DNA of 64,000 nt from Periconia sp. R9002 (Eukaryota; Ascomycota; Dothideomycetes; Pleosporales; Periconiaceae). A program made the translations under genes and the position numbers. Positions 29,692 through 40,198 of the stretch are shown piece by piece (the stretch's first letter is position 1; the number at the start of each line of letters is the position of its first letter). Location: positions 183,736 to 247,735 of the forward strand of contig JAMAHW010000063.1 of NCBI GenBank assembly GCA_023627715.1, given 5' to 3'. The notes below the pieces were generated by a model that saw only the letters and a list, made by a program, of their open reading frames with translations, was not told where the DNA came from and made no database searches.

Positions 29692-31489
29692 ATGGAGTTG
29701 TTCACCGTGTTCATTACCATCTCACTTTCGCTGGTTTTGTCGTTCGTTTTCCTCCCCAAAACCCTCCGCTATGGTGGACAGCTGGTGGGCCGCTACTTGC
29801 GCCGAGCATCACACACAAGACGAGGGCTATTGTTAGCTAGGGCCGCGACTGAGCAGCGAGCATATGAAGCAGATCATAAGGCCAAAAAGGAGGACGATGA
29901 TTGGGAAGAGGTGGAGGCGTCCATGGTCGGTAGCGCGGAGAACGGCGGGAAGGCAGATAGAGACTGGAGTGGTGTTGTGGGCTTTTTCCACCCCTTCTGG
30001 TGAGCACAAAACATTACGAATTCTTCCATATCAATCACTGATGTATAGTATTGCAGCAATGCGGGTGGAGGTGGTGAGCGTGTTCTATGGGCTGCCATTC
30101 GCGCAACCCAAAAGCGTTGGCCTGAAGCCATCTGCGTGGTTTATACTGGTGACCACGACGTTAATAAACATGACATACTAAGACGCGTTGAAGAGCGCTT
30201 CAACATTCATCTTCACCCCCCGACCGTACATTTTCTCTACCTGACTACTCGCCATTATGTTCTCAGCAGCACCTGGCCACGCTTCACATTGCTAGGACAA
30301 TCCATCGGCTCAGTGATTCTTGCATACGATGCCTTCCGCCTTCTGGTGCCAGATATATTTGTGGACACTATGGGTTATGCCTTTTCGCTCGCCTTTTCTT
30401 CGTTGCTTTTCCCCACCGTGCCTACTGGCGCCTATGTCCACTACCCCACCATTTCGACCGATATGCTGAGCTCTTTGGATGCGGGAGGCCAGGGAGTCAA
30501 TGCAGGAACCGGAGAGGGTTATCGTGGCCTGGCAAAACGCCAGTACTGGCATCTTTTTGCCAGACTTTATTCTAAAGTCGGTAGCACAATAGACGTGGTA
30601 ATGACAAACTCAACCTGGACGCAATCGCACATCAGATCTCTATGGAGCCCTTACCGAAACCGCCGTAACTCAACGAGTAATCATGACATAGACGTCGTGT
30701 TCCCGCCAGTCGCTGTAGAGGAACTTGAAACTGCCATCGACGTCTCCCAAGAGAGCGAGAAGAAACGAGGCCCTTATATCATTTACATAGCACAATTCCG
30801 ACCAGAAAAAAATCACCAACTCATTATAGAAGCGTTCGCCTCCTTCCTCGCGTCGAGCCCAAAACTTCCATCATTCGCAAAAGAGAAGCCTAAGCTGATT
30901 CTCATCGGCTCTGTACGAGGAGACGAAGACGCAACTCGGGTGTATAATTACCGCCTTCTTGCACACGAGCTGAATGTAAAAGAGCAGGTTGAATTTGTTT
31001 GTGACGCGAAGTGGCCAGAGATGTTGGGCTGGATGCAGAAAAGCAGTGTTGGTGTGAATGGAATGTGGAACGAGCACTTCGGCATTGGCGTGGTCGAGTA
31101 CCAAGCTGCCGGCTTGATCAGCGTTGTGAACAACAGCGGTGGTCCTAAACTGGACATCGTGGTAGAAATCGACGGGATGCCTACAGGTAAGCACGCGTTC
31201 GATTCTACCCAATTCCCTATTTTGCTAAATTCTTCGATTCACCCTCCAATTGACTTGAGGAGAGCGGTGTTGACAGAGTATGTGCGCAGGTTTCCATGCT
31301 TCAACATCAGAGGAATACGCAGAAGGCTTCCGTAAAGCGCTTTCGCTGTCTCCGGAAGAAACACTAGCTATGCGTCGGAGAGCCAGGAAATCAGCAGGTC
31401 GTTTCACCGACAAAGACTTCGCAGACAAGTGGTTGCAGAATATGGATCAGCTGATCCGATTGCAGATTTCCAGATCGAAGCGCCAATGA
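29692..31489 (+). CDS. ALG11: GDP-Man:Man3GlcNAc2-PP-Dol alpha-1,2-mannosyltransferase Alg11
   Basis: Three exons: 29692-29999, 30057-31186 and 31290-31489 (1638 nt, 545 aa). Alg11 adds the fourth and fifth mannoses to the lipid-linked oligosaccharide on the cytosolic face of the ER. The N-terminus carries a membrane anchor (FTVFITISLSLVLSFVFL). Family motifs: HPFCNAGGGGERVLWAAI, formed across the first splice junction; VVYTGDHDV; MGYAFSLAF; AYVHYPTISTDML; and in the C-terminal Rossmann half FRPEKNHQLIIEAF and the GT-B E-x7-E segment NEHFGIGVVEYQAAG followed by NNSGGPKLDIV. The last exon gives GFHASTSEEYAEGF. Length equals other fungal Alg11 proteins. All three exons are needed to build the conserved core, so the model is strong. 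Confidence 0.96.
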
Positions 31490-33039
31490 AGGGAAATCTA
31501 TGCACGATTTACCTGTTTTCGTACCCTGCTGATTCATTATCATATTACGAATGCATTGATACCGCGAGTAATCCAATACTCTGCGATGAAAAACTTTGAT
31601 ATTTTTCATTGCGCATGCATGAATAAAGGAGTTAAAAGGTGAGGGGAGGAAAATCGTGTCTTCATATGCTCCATGCATCGGGTGGAGTTTCTACGGTAAC
31701 TTATTATGCTGCTTTAAAATCATCGGAGAATGAGAATATTCAGTTATACTGCTGATGAAAATTTTGTGCTACTGTTCTAATTGTCGTTTCCCTCGGTGTC
31801 TAGGACGTTCTGCTGTTTTCATCGAGGATGGGGCCATTATGAAGCCTCTTAGCACACTTTACCTGACCGCCCAATGTAGTTTTGATGCACCAACCACTGC
31901 GCAGTGAAGCATATTATACGCATATATATTTATCTGAAATTCTCCTCACTTTTCAATATTCTGCCAGAAGCTAGGTGAGCACGTGCTGATGTTGAGATCT
32001 TTATCTGCTAAAGGCTGTTTGACAGTGGGTTAAAGTAGAAAGTGCGGTTGATGCCCTGTTCCAGGCCCCCATGGAGGTATGTACGTGAACCTCCCATCGA
32101 ACTGGCCATGTTAGGTCGTATGTCTTAAAATAGGACTGGTTTGGAAATCCTGCGATGAAACAATCACGAGTCTCGAGCTTAAAATTTGGTAGCGGACCGG
32201 ATATTTAGTGAGGACTTCATCATAGACGTCAACAATAGGTTTACATAATTACCTTACCGTAATTGATCACTACCCAATAGAGCAGCCTGAGTCACAACAG
32301 TACACGTAAAAATCAATTATCTACCAATCCGCTTTGGTTCATCGTGCACCATTGAAATCCATCGCTATGTATCCAGTGTTTTTTGGTGTCAACTCTATAA
32401 GTAGGGGCTTACTAACATAGACACTATCAATACAAGATTCCAACATAATGACCCTACATGTGTATCCAGTGAAGGCGCCTTCCTCCCTCTATTTCTGCTT
32501 GTAGTATCTACTTATTAGTGGTACCCAATCCTTACAAAGACTGTTCCTTCCCATAGGCTACCCAACGCAATGGGGAGTTACCATAGACTATGACACGACT
32601 ATATTCAACCATACGTTGAGGCATATAATACTATTTTTCAAGAGAAAAAAATGATTTTTTGATCTGACATCATGGGAATCATGATTATGTTCCCTCAAAA
32701 ATGATTTTTTGTCCGATTACAAGACGACTTCGAAGAAGATCTAGAACTGTTGCATTGGTCTTTAAAAGGGAGCGAGTCCTCGTAGTTTCCGTCCTCATTC
32801 TATTCACTCTCATTACTCTTGCCATTCATATACTTCAGCCTTTTCTTCCCCGGGATTCATCACTTTTCCCCCTACCCATCGTTTTTCTCTCTATCCATCA
32901 CTTTTCTTTTTACTATTACTTTCCCCTCTGCCCATCGCTCTTCATTACCCGCTATTAATCCCCTTACCTTCACCACCTCCGACAACTCTTTTCCGATATT
33001 CTATGAGAGATCAACCTTTCCTCCATAGAATCAAGCAAG
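31490..33039. other. AT-rich intergenic region, left part of the 31.5-39.5 kb island
   Basis: 1.55 kb without a recognisable gene on either strand. It holds repeat copy R1 (32030-32060) and ends in a pyrimidine-rich stretch (about 32800-33030) that probably is the leader of the next gene. Confidence 0.5.
32030..32060 (+). repeat. dispersed repeat, copy R1 (31-bp core)
   Basis: Shares the core TAGAAAGTGCGGTT and flanking bases with copies R2 and R3; similarity is limited to about 35-40 bp here. Confidence 0.65.
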
Positions 33040-34029
33040 ATGGCGACCCCTGTGACCGCCACGAATGCATGCGAGGAGCAAGCTCTCTCAAGGACACATG
33101 AACGGAGCGAATCGTTCACTTCTACGTCCTCCTCCTCCTCCTCCTCCTCCACCTCCTCTTCCTCCGGCTCTTCCCTTTCATCACTCTTCTCCTCCCTGAG
33201 CTCCACCACCAGCTCATCCCCGGCCACCTCCCCACCTTCCTCTCCAAGACCTACGGAGTCAGTACCTGCATGGCGAGCCAGAAGGAACTCACCTTGCACA
33301 GCATCTGAAGAAAAGCCCGGCCGAACCTGGGGTAGTTCGGTCTTACGAAAGGGTGCAAGCCCGCAAATGAGAGAGCGCCTGAACTCGGCGCCAACAACAA
33401 CATCATCCCCACCACCACCACCGCCATCGTCATGCAGCTACCCGGGGAGGAGCCGTTTTCTAAGCGCTCCAAGTAGCTCGTCACCATCAAGCTCCAAGTT
33501 CGATATTGGAGCAAGATTCGCTCAGGCGCGCTCCAGTGCGCCAACCACCACTACCACCACCACCACCTCCTCCTCCTCCTCCTCCTTCCCAACGCTGGAA
33601 GAAGCCAAAATCGGCCAGGTCTTCTTCCTCCCATCAAAGACCGAAATCTCGGCATTCTCAAAGGTCCACCAAAAATACCACGGTGAGATCTGGGAGCACC
33701 CGGTAGTGGTGATCAGTAAAGACCTGGAGAATAAAACTGTCAAGTGCCGCATCTGCACCTCCTTTACGAGGTATGGATCCAGCGGCATCATGTCCACCAA
33801 GAAGAGCACGGCCAGTCGGAAACAACACCTGCTCTGCGAGAACACCAACAAGGAGGTGGGCCCTCACGACGGGACACCTCTCTTGACCATGGAAGCAGGA
33901 TCCGAGATCTTCACCAAGGCGACATACGTCAATACCGTCAACGACACAATCACCATCGAGTACTGCTTTCTTAAGCAGTACAAGAAGGCAATCATGTTCA
34001 GCGAGGAGTCCATAGCACTCATCGCATGA
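33040..34029 (+). CDS. unknown protein, Ser-rich N-terminus plus one barrel-like module (paralog 1)
   Basis: Single exon, 329 aa, ATG 33040. Not a family I can name. The first 185 residues are low-complexity, with long Ser, Thr and Pro runs. From about residue 190 a compact domain begins: IGQVFFLPSKTE, then IWEHPVVVISKDL, a strand TVKCRICTSF, and finally TKATYVNTVNDTITIEY. The same order of elements is found twice in the protein encoded at 36315-37959, so the two genes are paralogs. The pattern G-x-V-x-F/L-P, then HPVVVIS, then a strand ending in Thr-Ser, is reminiscent of the small SH3-like barrel of PemK/MazF proteins, but this is only a resemblance by eye; no active-site claim is made. No signal peptide is seen. 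Pyrimidine-rich leader upstream, AATAAA downstream. Confidence 0.75.
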   Translation: MATPVTATNACEEQALSRTHERSESFTSTSSSSSSSSTSSSSGSSLSSLFSSLSSTTSSSPATSPPSSPRPTESVPAWRARRNSPCTASEEKPGRTWGSSVLRKGASPQMRERLNSAPTTTSSPPPPPPSSCSYPGRSRFLSAPSSSSPSSSKFDIGARFAQARSSAPTTTTTTTTSSSSSSFPTLEEAKIGQVFFLPSKTEISAFSKVHQKYHGEIWEHPVVVISKDLENKTVKCRICTSFTRYGSSGIMSTKKSTASRKQHLLCENTNKEVGPHDGTPLLTMEAGSEIFTKATYVNTVNDTITIEYCFLKQYKKAIMFSEESIALIA

Positions 34030-34257
34030 AGGTGCTCCTGTCTGCGGTGGAGGGTGGGAAGATCACGACTGGCATCACTCTCTGTGTTTTGTTCCACGTT
34101 TAGCTTTTCTATTTGACTTGTTTCTTCGCTGCACATCTTTACTTGTTTAATGGCGCGCTTTACGTTATAGAGATACCCGCATGCCTTTATTTCAATCTGT
34201 AGTACCTCCCGATTGTGTTAACAATGTTACTTGGTTCTATTGTCGAGGTTTTATAGC

Positions 34258-34263
34258 AATAAA
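34258..34263 (+). terminator. polyadenylation-like AATAAA after paralog 1
   Basis: AATAAA about 230 bp after the stop at 34029. Confidence 0.35.
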
Positions 34264-34898
34264 ATGTTTTCACTTTCATGCATCACAATACTTCTCGAAC
34301 ACTGAAAAATGAGCGTCTTGGCGATTTTGCAAACCTCGTGACGTTGTACTTCAACCAGAAATTATCATGACTTGGATTAAGGTCATCCAACCGATTGATT
34401 CATAAGGGCACTGACTGCCCAGCACATGGGCGATGTACATATGGCTTTGAAGCAAACAGTAAATCATTACGCGGTCTAGGGTTCTAATCTCTTCTTGGCC
34501 AACCCCTCCATTTTCAACACAATTTCATGTAGACACTACTCAAGACTGATCTAATTTCGATGCAGGAGTCACACAATATCGCGCTGATAACACTGCGCCT
34601 ATAACAGTACAGTTGCAAGTAGCGTAATTTTTTAGTAGCGAACTATCATGAGGGGCTCTACCTTGACAGAAAAAGAGATCCAAAAAGTGATGACAAAAGA
34701 AAGCAGGGCGGCTATGATTTCCAAAGTTTTCATAGAAAGGAGGACGTCACGAATGGTGTTCATGACTAAGAAGCCAGGAGCTGCTATCATGACGTCGAAC
34801 AAACAGCGTACGTCAGGAGACCTGAATGACTTTCAAGAGTGCGCATACATTACGGGGTTTGGCGTATCCTAGGATTGCTAGCTAATAGAAATCGAAAC

Positions 34899-34952
34899 CT
34901 AGAATAACTGTCGATAGTATTTTAAAATAGAAAGTGCGGTTAACACCCTGTT
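34899..34952 (+). repeat. dispersed repeat, copy R2
   Basis: Begins CTAGAATAACTGT and ends in the 31-bp core (34922-34952). Best match is R3, which lies 3.4 kb away in the opposite orientation. Confidence 0.75.
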
Positions 34953-36154
34953 CTTAACGCAGCTAAAACCCGAACTATAGATATTTGCGATATGTATCAT
35001 GATCTGTATCATGTGATTATCACAAATTGTTGTGATGCTTGCCAGGTGAGCACATGATCAGATCAGCTCGCCAAGAAAGTGAATGAGTAGATCACGCGGT
35101 GCGTCACACTCAGTGTCGAGCTGAGGCTACGCAATGCCGCTGATAGTGATTTTTGAGTATATATAGAGCTGGGGTAACGGACTGAGTCGGATTATACCAT
35201 TGCTTTCTAAATTCCAGCCTCCAATCTTGAGCAGTTACTCTGTCTGCGAGTACCAAGTACCTACTCAACCAGCAACCCAGTCTCTTACGAAGGCGGCCTA
35301 CATATGTGGAACGACAAACAGGCATAACCGGTTCAAATATTTTGCGCCCTCATCTTCACAATCGTCATCATAATTCCTTAGGCATATCAGGGCGTACTCT
35401 CCCATTGAGCATAACCGATTCCAGACATTCTCTTTGTAGCTCGTCCTGCTGGTCGTCAAATGCAATTGCAATATACAAGGAGACTTGAGTAAGGCTCGTA
35501 GTTATCTCAATAGGCGTAGCTGTACTGGCGCCATCTGCCTACTGCTATAGAGCTAGGGCAATAATCATTGATGTCTACTGAGCTCCGTTGACGAGAAGAT
35601 CAAAGAACACCCCTACGAAGCTGCCATCAATGAAGATTCGGGATCTCTCAATCATAGTACTTTTCATTATACACGGCAGAGGAACGCTATAGAAAACCCC
35701 TGATTCCAATATAAATGTCATTGCTTTATGGCCTTCGTCCGCAAAATCTGGAGGGCACAGTGACTGCCCACGCTGCGGGAATGGTAGAATTTCAGGCTCG
35801 GAATTGCCAGTCAGATACTCCAAGATGAGAACAAACGGACAGCTACCCCTCTCCTTCCAAAAAAAAGGCCGACCAGCAGATTCAGTGCTCTTGGATCAAT
35901 CGATAACTGCAGTCTCTGATAAGCCGTATAGGGGTTTGTCTTTGAAGCCCCGTCTTCTTGCATGCAGCACATGTTTTTTTCACAGTCAGTGAAAGACGAT
36001 AGAGAAAGACTGCGTTTGCATACCTTGATGGCTAGAAAAACTGGTTGGTTGGACCGTTGCTGCCTGATCTCGTGGGTTTGCTGTATACTTCGCTGTGACT
36101 CCACGATGTCGTTTGTTCACCCCTCCCTCTCCTCTCTTTCCCCCAGTAGGGGAC

Positions 36155-36162
36155 TATATAAA
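36155..36162 (+). promoter_or_regulatory. TATA box of paralog 2
   Basis: TATATAAA 153 bp before the ATG, preceded by AGGGG and followed by a pyrimidine-rich leader. Confidence 0.65.
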
Positions 36163-36314
36163 TCATTTCCCCCCAGATTATACCTCTCGTTTCCACTTTT
36201 CAACCACAGTCTTTACGATTCAACCCTTTGGCAGACCAACCTTCTATCTTTACTCTTTTATTATCCACTATCTGCCCTCCACCGATCTTTATTACACTCC
36301 CTATCATTTTCAAT

Positions 36315-37959
36315 ATGTCCCAAAACATTCGACGTGGACGAAACCAGAGTGGCTATGACACGCCGTTCGATGAGACTTTCCAGGACTCAGCTATCGGGGA
36401 CTCCAGCGGTATGAACTCGTCGTTGCAAGTAACCATTGGTATATAATTGACAAATACATAACAGATGCAGGCGCCGCCTCATTCTCCAGGCGACCTAGGA
36501 GCTATATAAATCCTTCCAACAACTACCGGGTGGCTAATCAGCCACAAAATCTGTCGGCTTCCAACGCGGCGATGCCCAACTATTCATACCAGGCGCCTGC
36601 GATCATTGTCCAGGGTGGAACATGGACATGGCAACCATATACACAGCAACCGATGGCTCAGCCATTCGGTACGGGGTATTTCAACAACCCCTATGCTTCT
36701 CATGATGCCTATCATTTCCAAGAGCCCTCGCCATACTCCTTTGGGCCGCCGCAGCAGGCCTACGGACAGCAAGTGGCCTCTCAACCTGCCCCACAAGCGG
36801 CTGCAGGATATGCCTCGTTCGTACCCCAACAGTCCTATGGACAGCAAGAAGTGGGAACAGCATCTTCTTTACGAGCTGAGGCACCTGAGTTCCAAAGTAG
36901 GCATGAGGGGCCGACCTTGTTCAAGGTCTATTTCCTCCCTGACAACGTCCCAGCCAATTCCATGGTCCGAAGACAGAAGGATCAGGCCGGTTTCTTCAGA
37001 CACCCAGTGCTTGTCGTCGATTACGAGCAGGGAAAGAGCCGAGCCCACTTCTACTCCCTGACGAGCAATCTCCCTCGCGCAATCAAAGAAACAGGGCTTT
37101 GGTTCAAACTGGGAGACGACCCCAATGAAACCGGACCGGAGGTCTTGAAGCTTGCTCTAGGTTCCTCAGCCATGACGCAAACAACATGGGTGAACCTGGA
37201 GCAACGCTTCATCATCGAGTGGCAGTACCTTCGACCCTGGAGCAGGAACGTCTTTGTCGATGTTGGGGAGAGGGCGAAGTTCTCCGAGAAGATTGCGTGG
37301 ATTGAAGCGGAACAGAACCGCTTCCTTTACAAGCCGCTACACCGGGACCTCTCTTCAATCGTCCCGGGAACAATCCTCCTGCTCAAGAACCCGCCGCCTG
37401 AAGACCCTGCCAAATCGTTCACGCAGGGGGCACCAGTGGTGTTCATGCAGCGGAAGAGAAACTCCTTCTTGTACCTCAGGATCAAACCGAGCGACAACCT
37501 CGACTACATTGGCCGCCACATAGAAGGTACCAAGAATCACCTTCGGTTCAAGATTGGTCGGGTCGGAGAGACAAACCCGGGAGGAGCACCCATCATGTAC
37601 ATCGATGGGCCTTGCCAGGACATGCGAGTTCCTTCGTATGTCGATGGGAGTGCGAAAGCGGCTTGGAAAGGCTCGTGGCAATTTACGACATGGACATACC
37701 CTCACATGGTCATCCAAGCCGGTTCCATGAACAAGCTGCGAGAATACCTCTCCCGATACCCCGAGTAAGTACTAACCAATCTGCTTTCATTTCCTACAAC
37801 CCCAGGGCTCGATTCGCCACCGAGTCCTGGTTCCCCAACTTTCTCCCTTCTTGAAGCCCATTGTACAATACGTACTTGACGTGATTGCAAAGGATACTAA
37901 CCGACTGATGTAGTCTACGCCATGATCGTTCGCCTCCTCCCCCGAAGAGGAGACGATAA
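36315..37959 (+). CDS. unknown protein with two barrel-like modules (paralog 2)
   Basis: Three exons: 36315-36408, 36465-37764 and 37914-37959 (1440 nt, 479 aa). Residues 1 to about 180 are disordered, with Gln/Tyr/Pro-rich repeats such as SYGQQ. Module A starts near residue 182 (TLFKVYFLPDN, then FRHPVLVVDYEQG and TQTTWVNLEQRFIIEWQYL). Module B starts near residue 329 (VPGTILLLKNPPP, then GAPVVFMQRKRNSFLYLRI and VPSYVDGS). Both copies follow the element order of paralog 1 at 33040. The last 15 residues, from the short third exon, end PPPPKRRR, a possible nuclear-localisation signal; if the second intron were retained the protein would stop one residue into that region. The splice site (GA/GTAAGT) and branch point (ACTAAC) are good. 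Function is unknown; a regulatory or RNA-related role would be guesswork. Confidence 0.78.
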
Positions 37960-38360
37960 TCAAGGGCAGCGCTGGGGTTAGGGAAGTCGGACGAGGGTTG
38001 AAAAATGGAAGGCCTCTTGTAAAAGGAATAATGTATAAAAGCTACTAGTGATTTTTAATAATCCAGGTTCAATTCAGTCTCTATCATCATTTGCATAGGA
38101 CTTCATGTTTGTGATGCCACAATGTGCGATGTTGCTAGTAACTCAGTGATAGGCAGACTGCATGTGTACAAGTATAATGGAAACTGACATGATTAAAGAG
38201 CGACAGCACAAGCAAATCAGAGTCGTACTAACCAAGAAGACAGGCGTTACAGTGCTGCAGGGTACACACATCAGATAAAAAGGTCATCTAATGCTACGCA
38301 TTCACATCCTTTCACTTGAATATCACGTACACATACATTACGGATTTTGGCTAGGTTCAA

Positions 38361-38447
38361 AATAGGATGTTAACTGCACTTTCTACTTTAAGTACTATCA
38401 ACTAGTCCTTTAACGTACCTTCTATATACTAGTAACAGTTATTCTAG
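38361..38447 (-). repeat. dispersed repeat, copy R3 (inverted relative to R1 and R2)
   Basis: Read on the minus strand it begins CTAGAATAACTGT and ends with the same 31-bp core (38361-38391) as R2. Between these parts it has about 34 extra bases bounded on both sides by ACTAGT. Confidence 0.75.
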
Positions 38448-38857
38448 ACCTTAAGCCCACCCACTCACTTCCCTTCACAAAGTGCAGAAACACACCGAAG
38501 GAAACGCAAAGTCACAGAAAACCTACCCCCTACAAAAATAATAAATAACGAGTGATAGGCCATCTTAATAGTACGAGTACTACCTAGGCTGTCTATGCCC
38601 TGTTCAAAAAAGAGTTTCAAAATGATGTTGATGAAAATAAAATAATAAAAAGGCGGAAATAAACAAACAACCTTCCCTCCCTGCCGACCACGACCGTCAA
38701 CCACCTTTCCCTCGCATCACCCCGAGCGACGCGCATAGTAAACGAACTACATCTCCACCCCCACTCCCGATGACTCACCTATACCATCGGCGACAAACGT
38801 CTGGTGCGGGGGTACCTATACAATGGTGAAAAGGGGGTAAGCGGGGTCCAGGGGGAA

Positions 38858-38873
38858 GGGGGGGGGGGGGGGG
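38858..38873 (+). repeat. G16 homopolymer
   Basis: Run of 16 G; prone to length error in sequencing. Confidence 0.85.
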
Positions 38874-39534
38874 ATAGAAAGACTAGACAAGAGTTGAGTT
38901 GAGATCTATTCGCCCTGCTCCGGGCGGGTTGGTTGACGGACAAAAGCAAAGACACCGACGGCGACAACGAAAGGTCAGACGGGGCGGGTAGGGCAGCCCA
39001 CGAGGAGGTATGGCAGTTACTTGGTAACAGTCATATGTGTAGTCATCACATTCGAAGCAATGGAAGATTAGATGATGATGATTCATATAAACATTTATCA
39101 TAAATTACACTAAAACACAAAAATATAATGTTCTTTCTAGCCGTAATCTATCGTGAGTCTAGTAAGCGAGATAGACACTGAGGCGTCTATGATGTCGATT
39201 CTTGCATGGCACAAGATGACGATGGTGATGATGATAATAACAACGAGAGGAGGGGTATTAGAAATACGGGGAAAACGCCGTATCCCAAATCAGAAAACCA
39301 AACTTTTGTCTTCTTTTAAAGTAAATGATGCAAACCCATTTTTTAAAAACCGAATACGCCTGCATCTAATCCAGTAGACAAGAGATGCAATGGAATCGCT
39401 AAAATGCGGGATAATAGAGCCAAGAGTGGGGTGGAGAACCGAGGATAATCGAGTAGGGTAGTTGTAGAAGGAGGTTTCGTGAGAAGTTCGCGGGAGGGAG
39501 GAATTTCCAAGTGTGACTGCCGTCCCAAGTCGTC

Positions 39535-40198
39535 CTATATCCTAATCTCTTGCAGAATGCGGCTGTCTTGCTGGAGTTTCAGGATGTCCCTCTGCTCTTG
39601 AAACGCCCTCCGGCTCATAGCGAGAACCATTTCGAAACCTTCGCGGCCCTTGGCAGCATTCTGCTGGAATCTCTCTACGGTGACCTGTTCGATGCTGTTC
39701 CTAATCTTTTGCCATCCGCCGCAGAGCGCAGTTATCTCGGCGCGCTGCTGGAAACTTGTCTTCGTAGCGGGAGAGGAGGCTGCGGGTTCGTAGACGCAGG
39801 TTTCGCGGACGTTGAGGAGATCGGACCAGGTCATGTTCATAGAGCAGAGAGTTACGCGTTTGGCTTTGGGGTCAACGTAGGAAGTCTCGTAGACTAGGGA
39901 GGTGTCTTGGCCGCCAAGGATCGAGGTGACCAGCTTCGGCGCATTTTGCTTGCAGGTTATCAGACGTTCGGTGCGGAGCTAGATGGAATCATGTCAATAC
40001 AATGAGAGAAGACAATGGAAGGCGCGTCCAAAGGGCAAAACTCACGATTCCAGTCTCAGGATCCACGGTCCGCGAAAGCGTGTCAACGGCGATGACATGG
40101 GGAGTCTTCTCGTTCCATGGGCCGTATTTCCGCCAGTTGGAGGTGGATACCTCCTCCCACGAGTAGTCAAAATCGGTGCTCTGTTGGAAAATCTTCAT
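39535..40198 (-). CDS. PRELI/MSF1-domain protein (Ups2/Ups3-like phospholipid transfer)
   Basis: Two exons: 40198-40046 and 39978-39535 (597 nt, 198 aa), 67-nt intron. The whole protein is a PRELI domain. N-terminal [20 protein letters not shown] and [20 protein letters not shown], then, after the splice, [27 protein letters not shown] and [14 protein letters not shown] are characteristic. The C-terminal helix ([19 protein letters not shown]) is also conserved. In yeast the Ups proteins act with Mdm35 in the mitochondrial intermembrane space, moving phosphatidic acid (Ups1) or phosphatidylserine (Ups2) between membranes; the start and overall sequence look closer to Ups2/Ups3 than to Ups1, but that is inference. 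No extra domains. Confidence 0.93.

Larger units (their letters stand above)
34030..36314. other. AT-rich interval between the two paralogs
   Basis: 2.3 kb. Contains AATAAA (34258), repeat copy R2 (34899-34952) and, right before the next gene, a TATA box and pyrimidine-rich leader. Two overlapping minus-strand open frames (36104-35811 and 35823-35575) are unlike anything I know and could be relics; I do not call them genes. Confidence 0.5.
37960..39534. other. intergenic region, right part of the island
   Basis: 1.58 kb. Holds repeat copy R3 (38361-38447) and a 16-G run at 38858-38873. No convincing coding region. Confidence 0.5.

Noticed and set aside
33040..34029. Calling paralog 1 a PemK/MazF toxin
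   Set aside because: Only a loose strand pattern is shared; no catalytic residues can be assigned, so it is reported as unknown.
35156..35166. TATATATA box that might drive a gene at 35300
   Set aside because: No ATG-started frame of meaningful length or similarity follows it.
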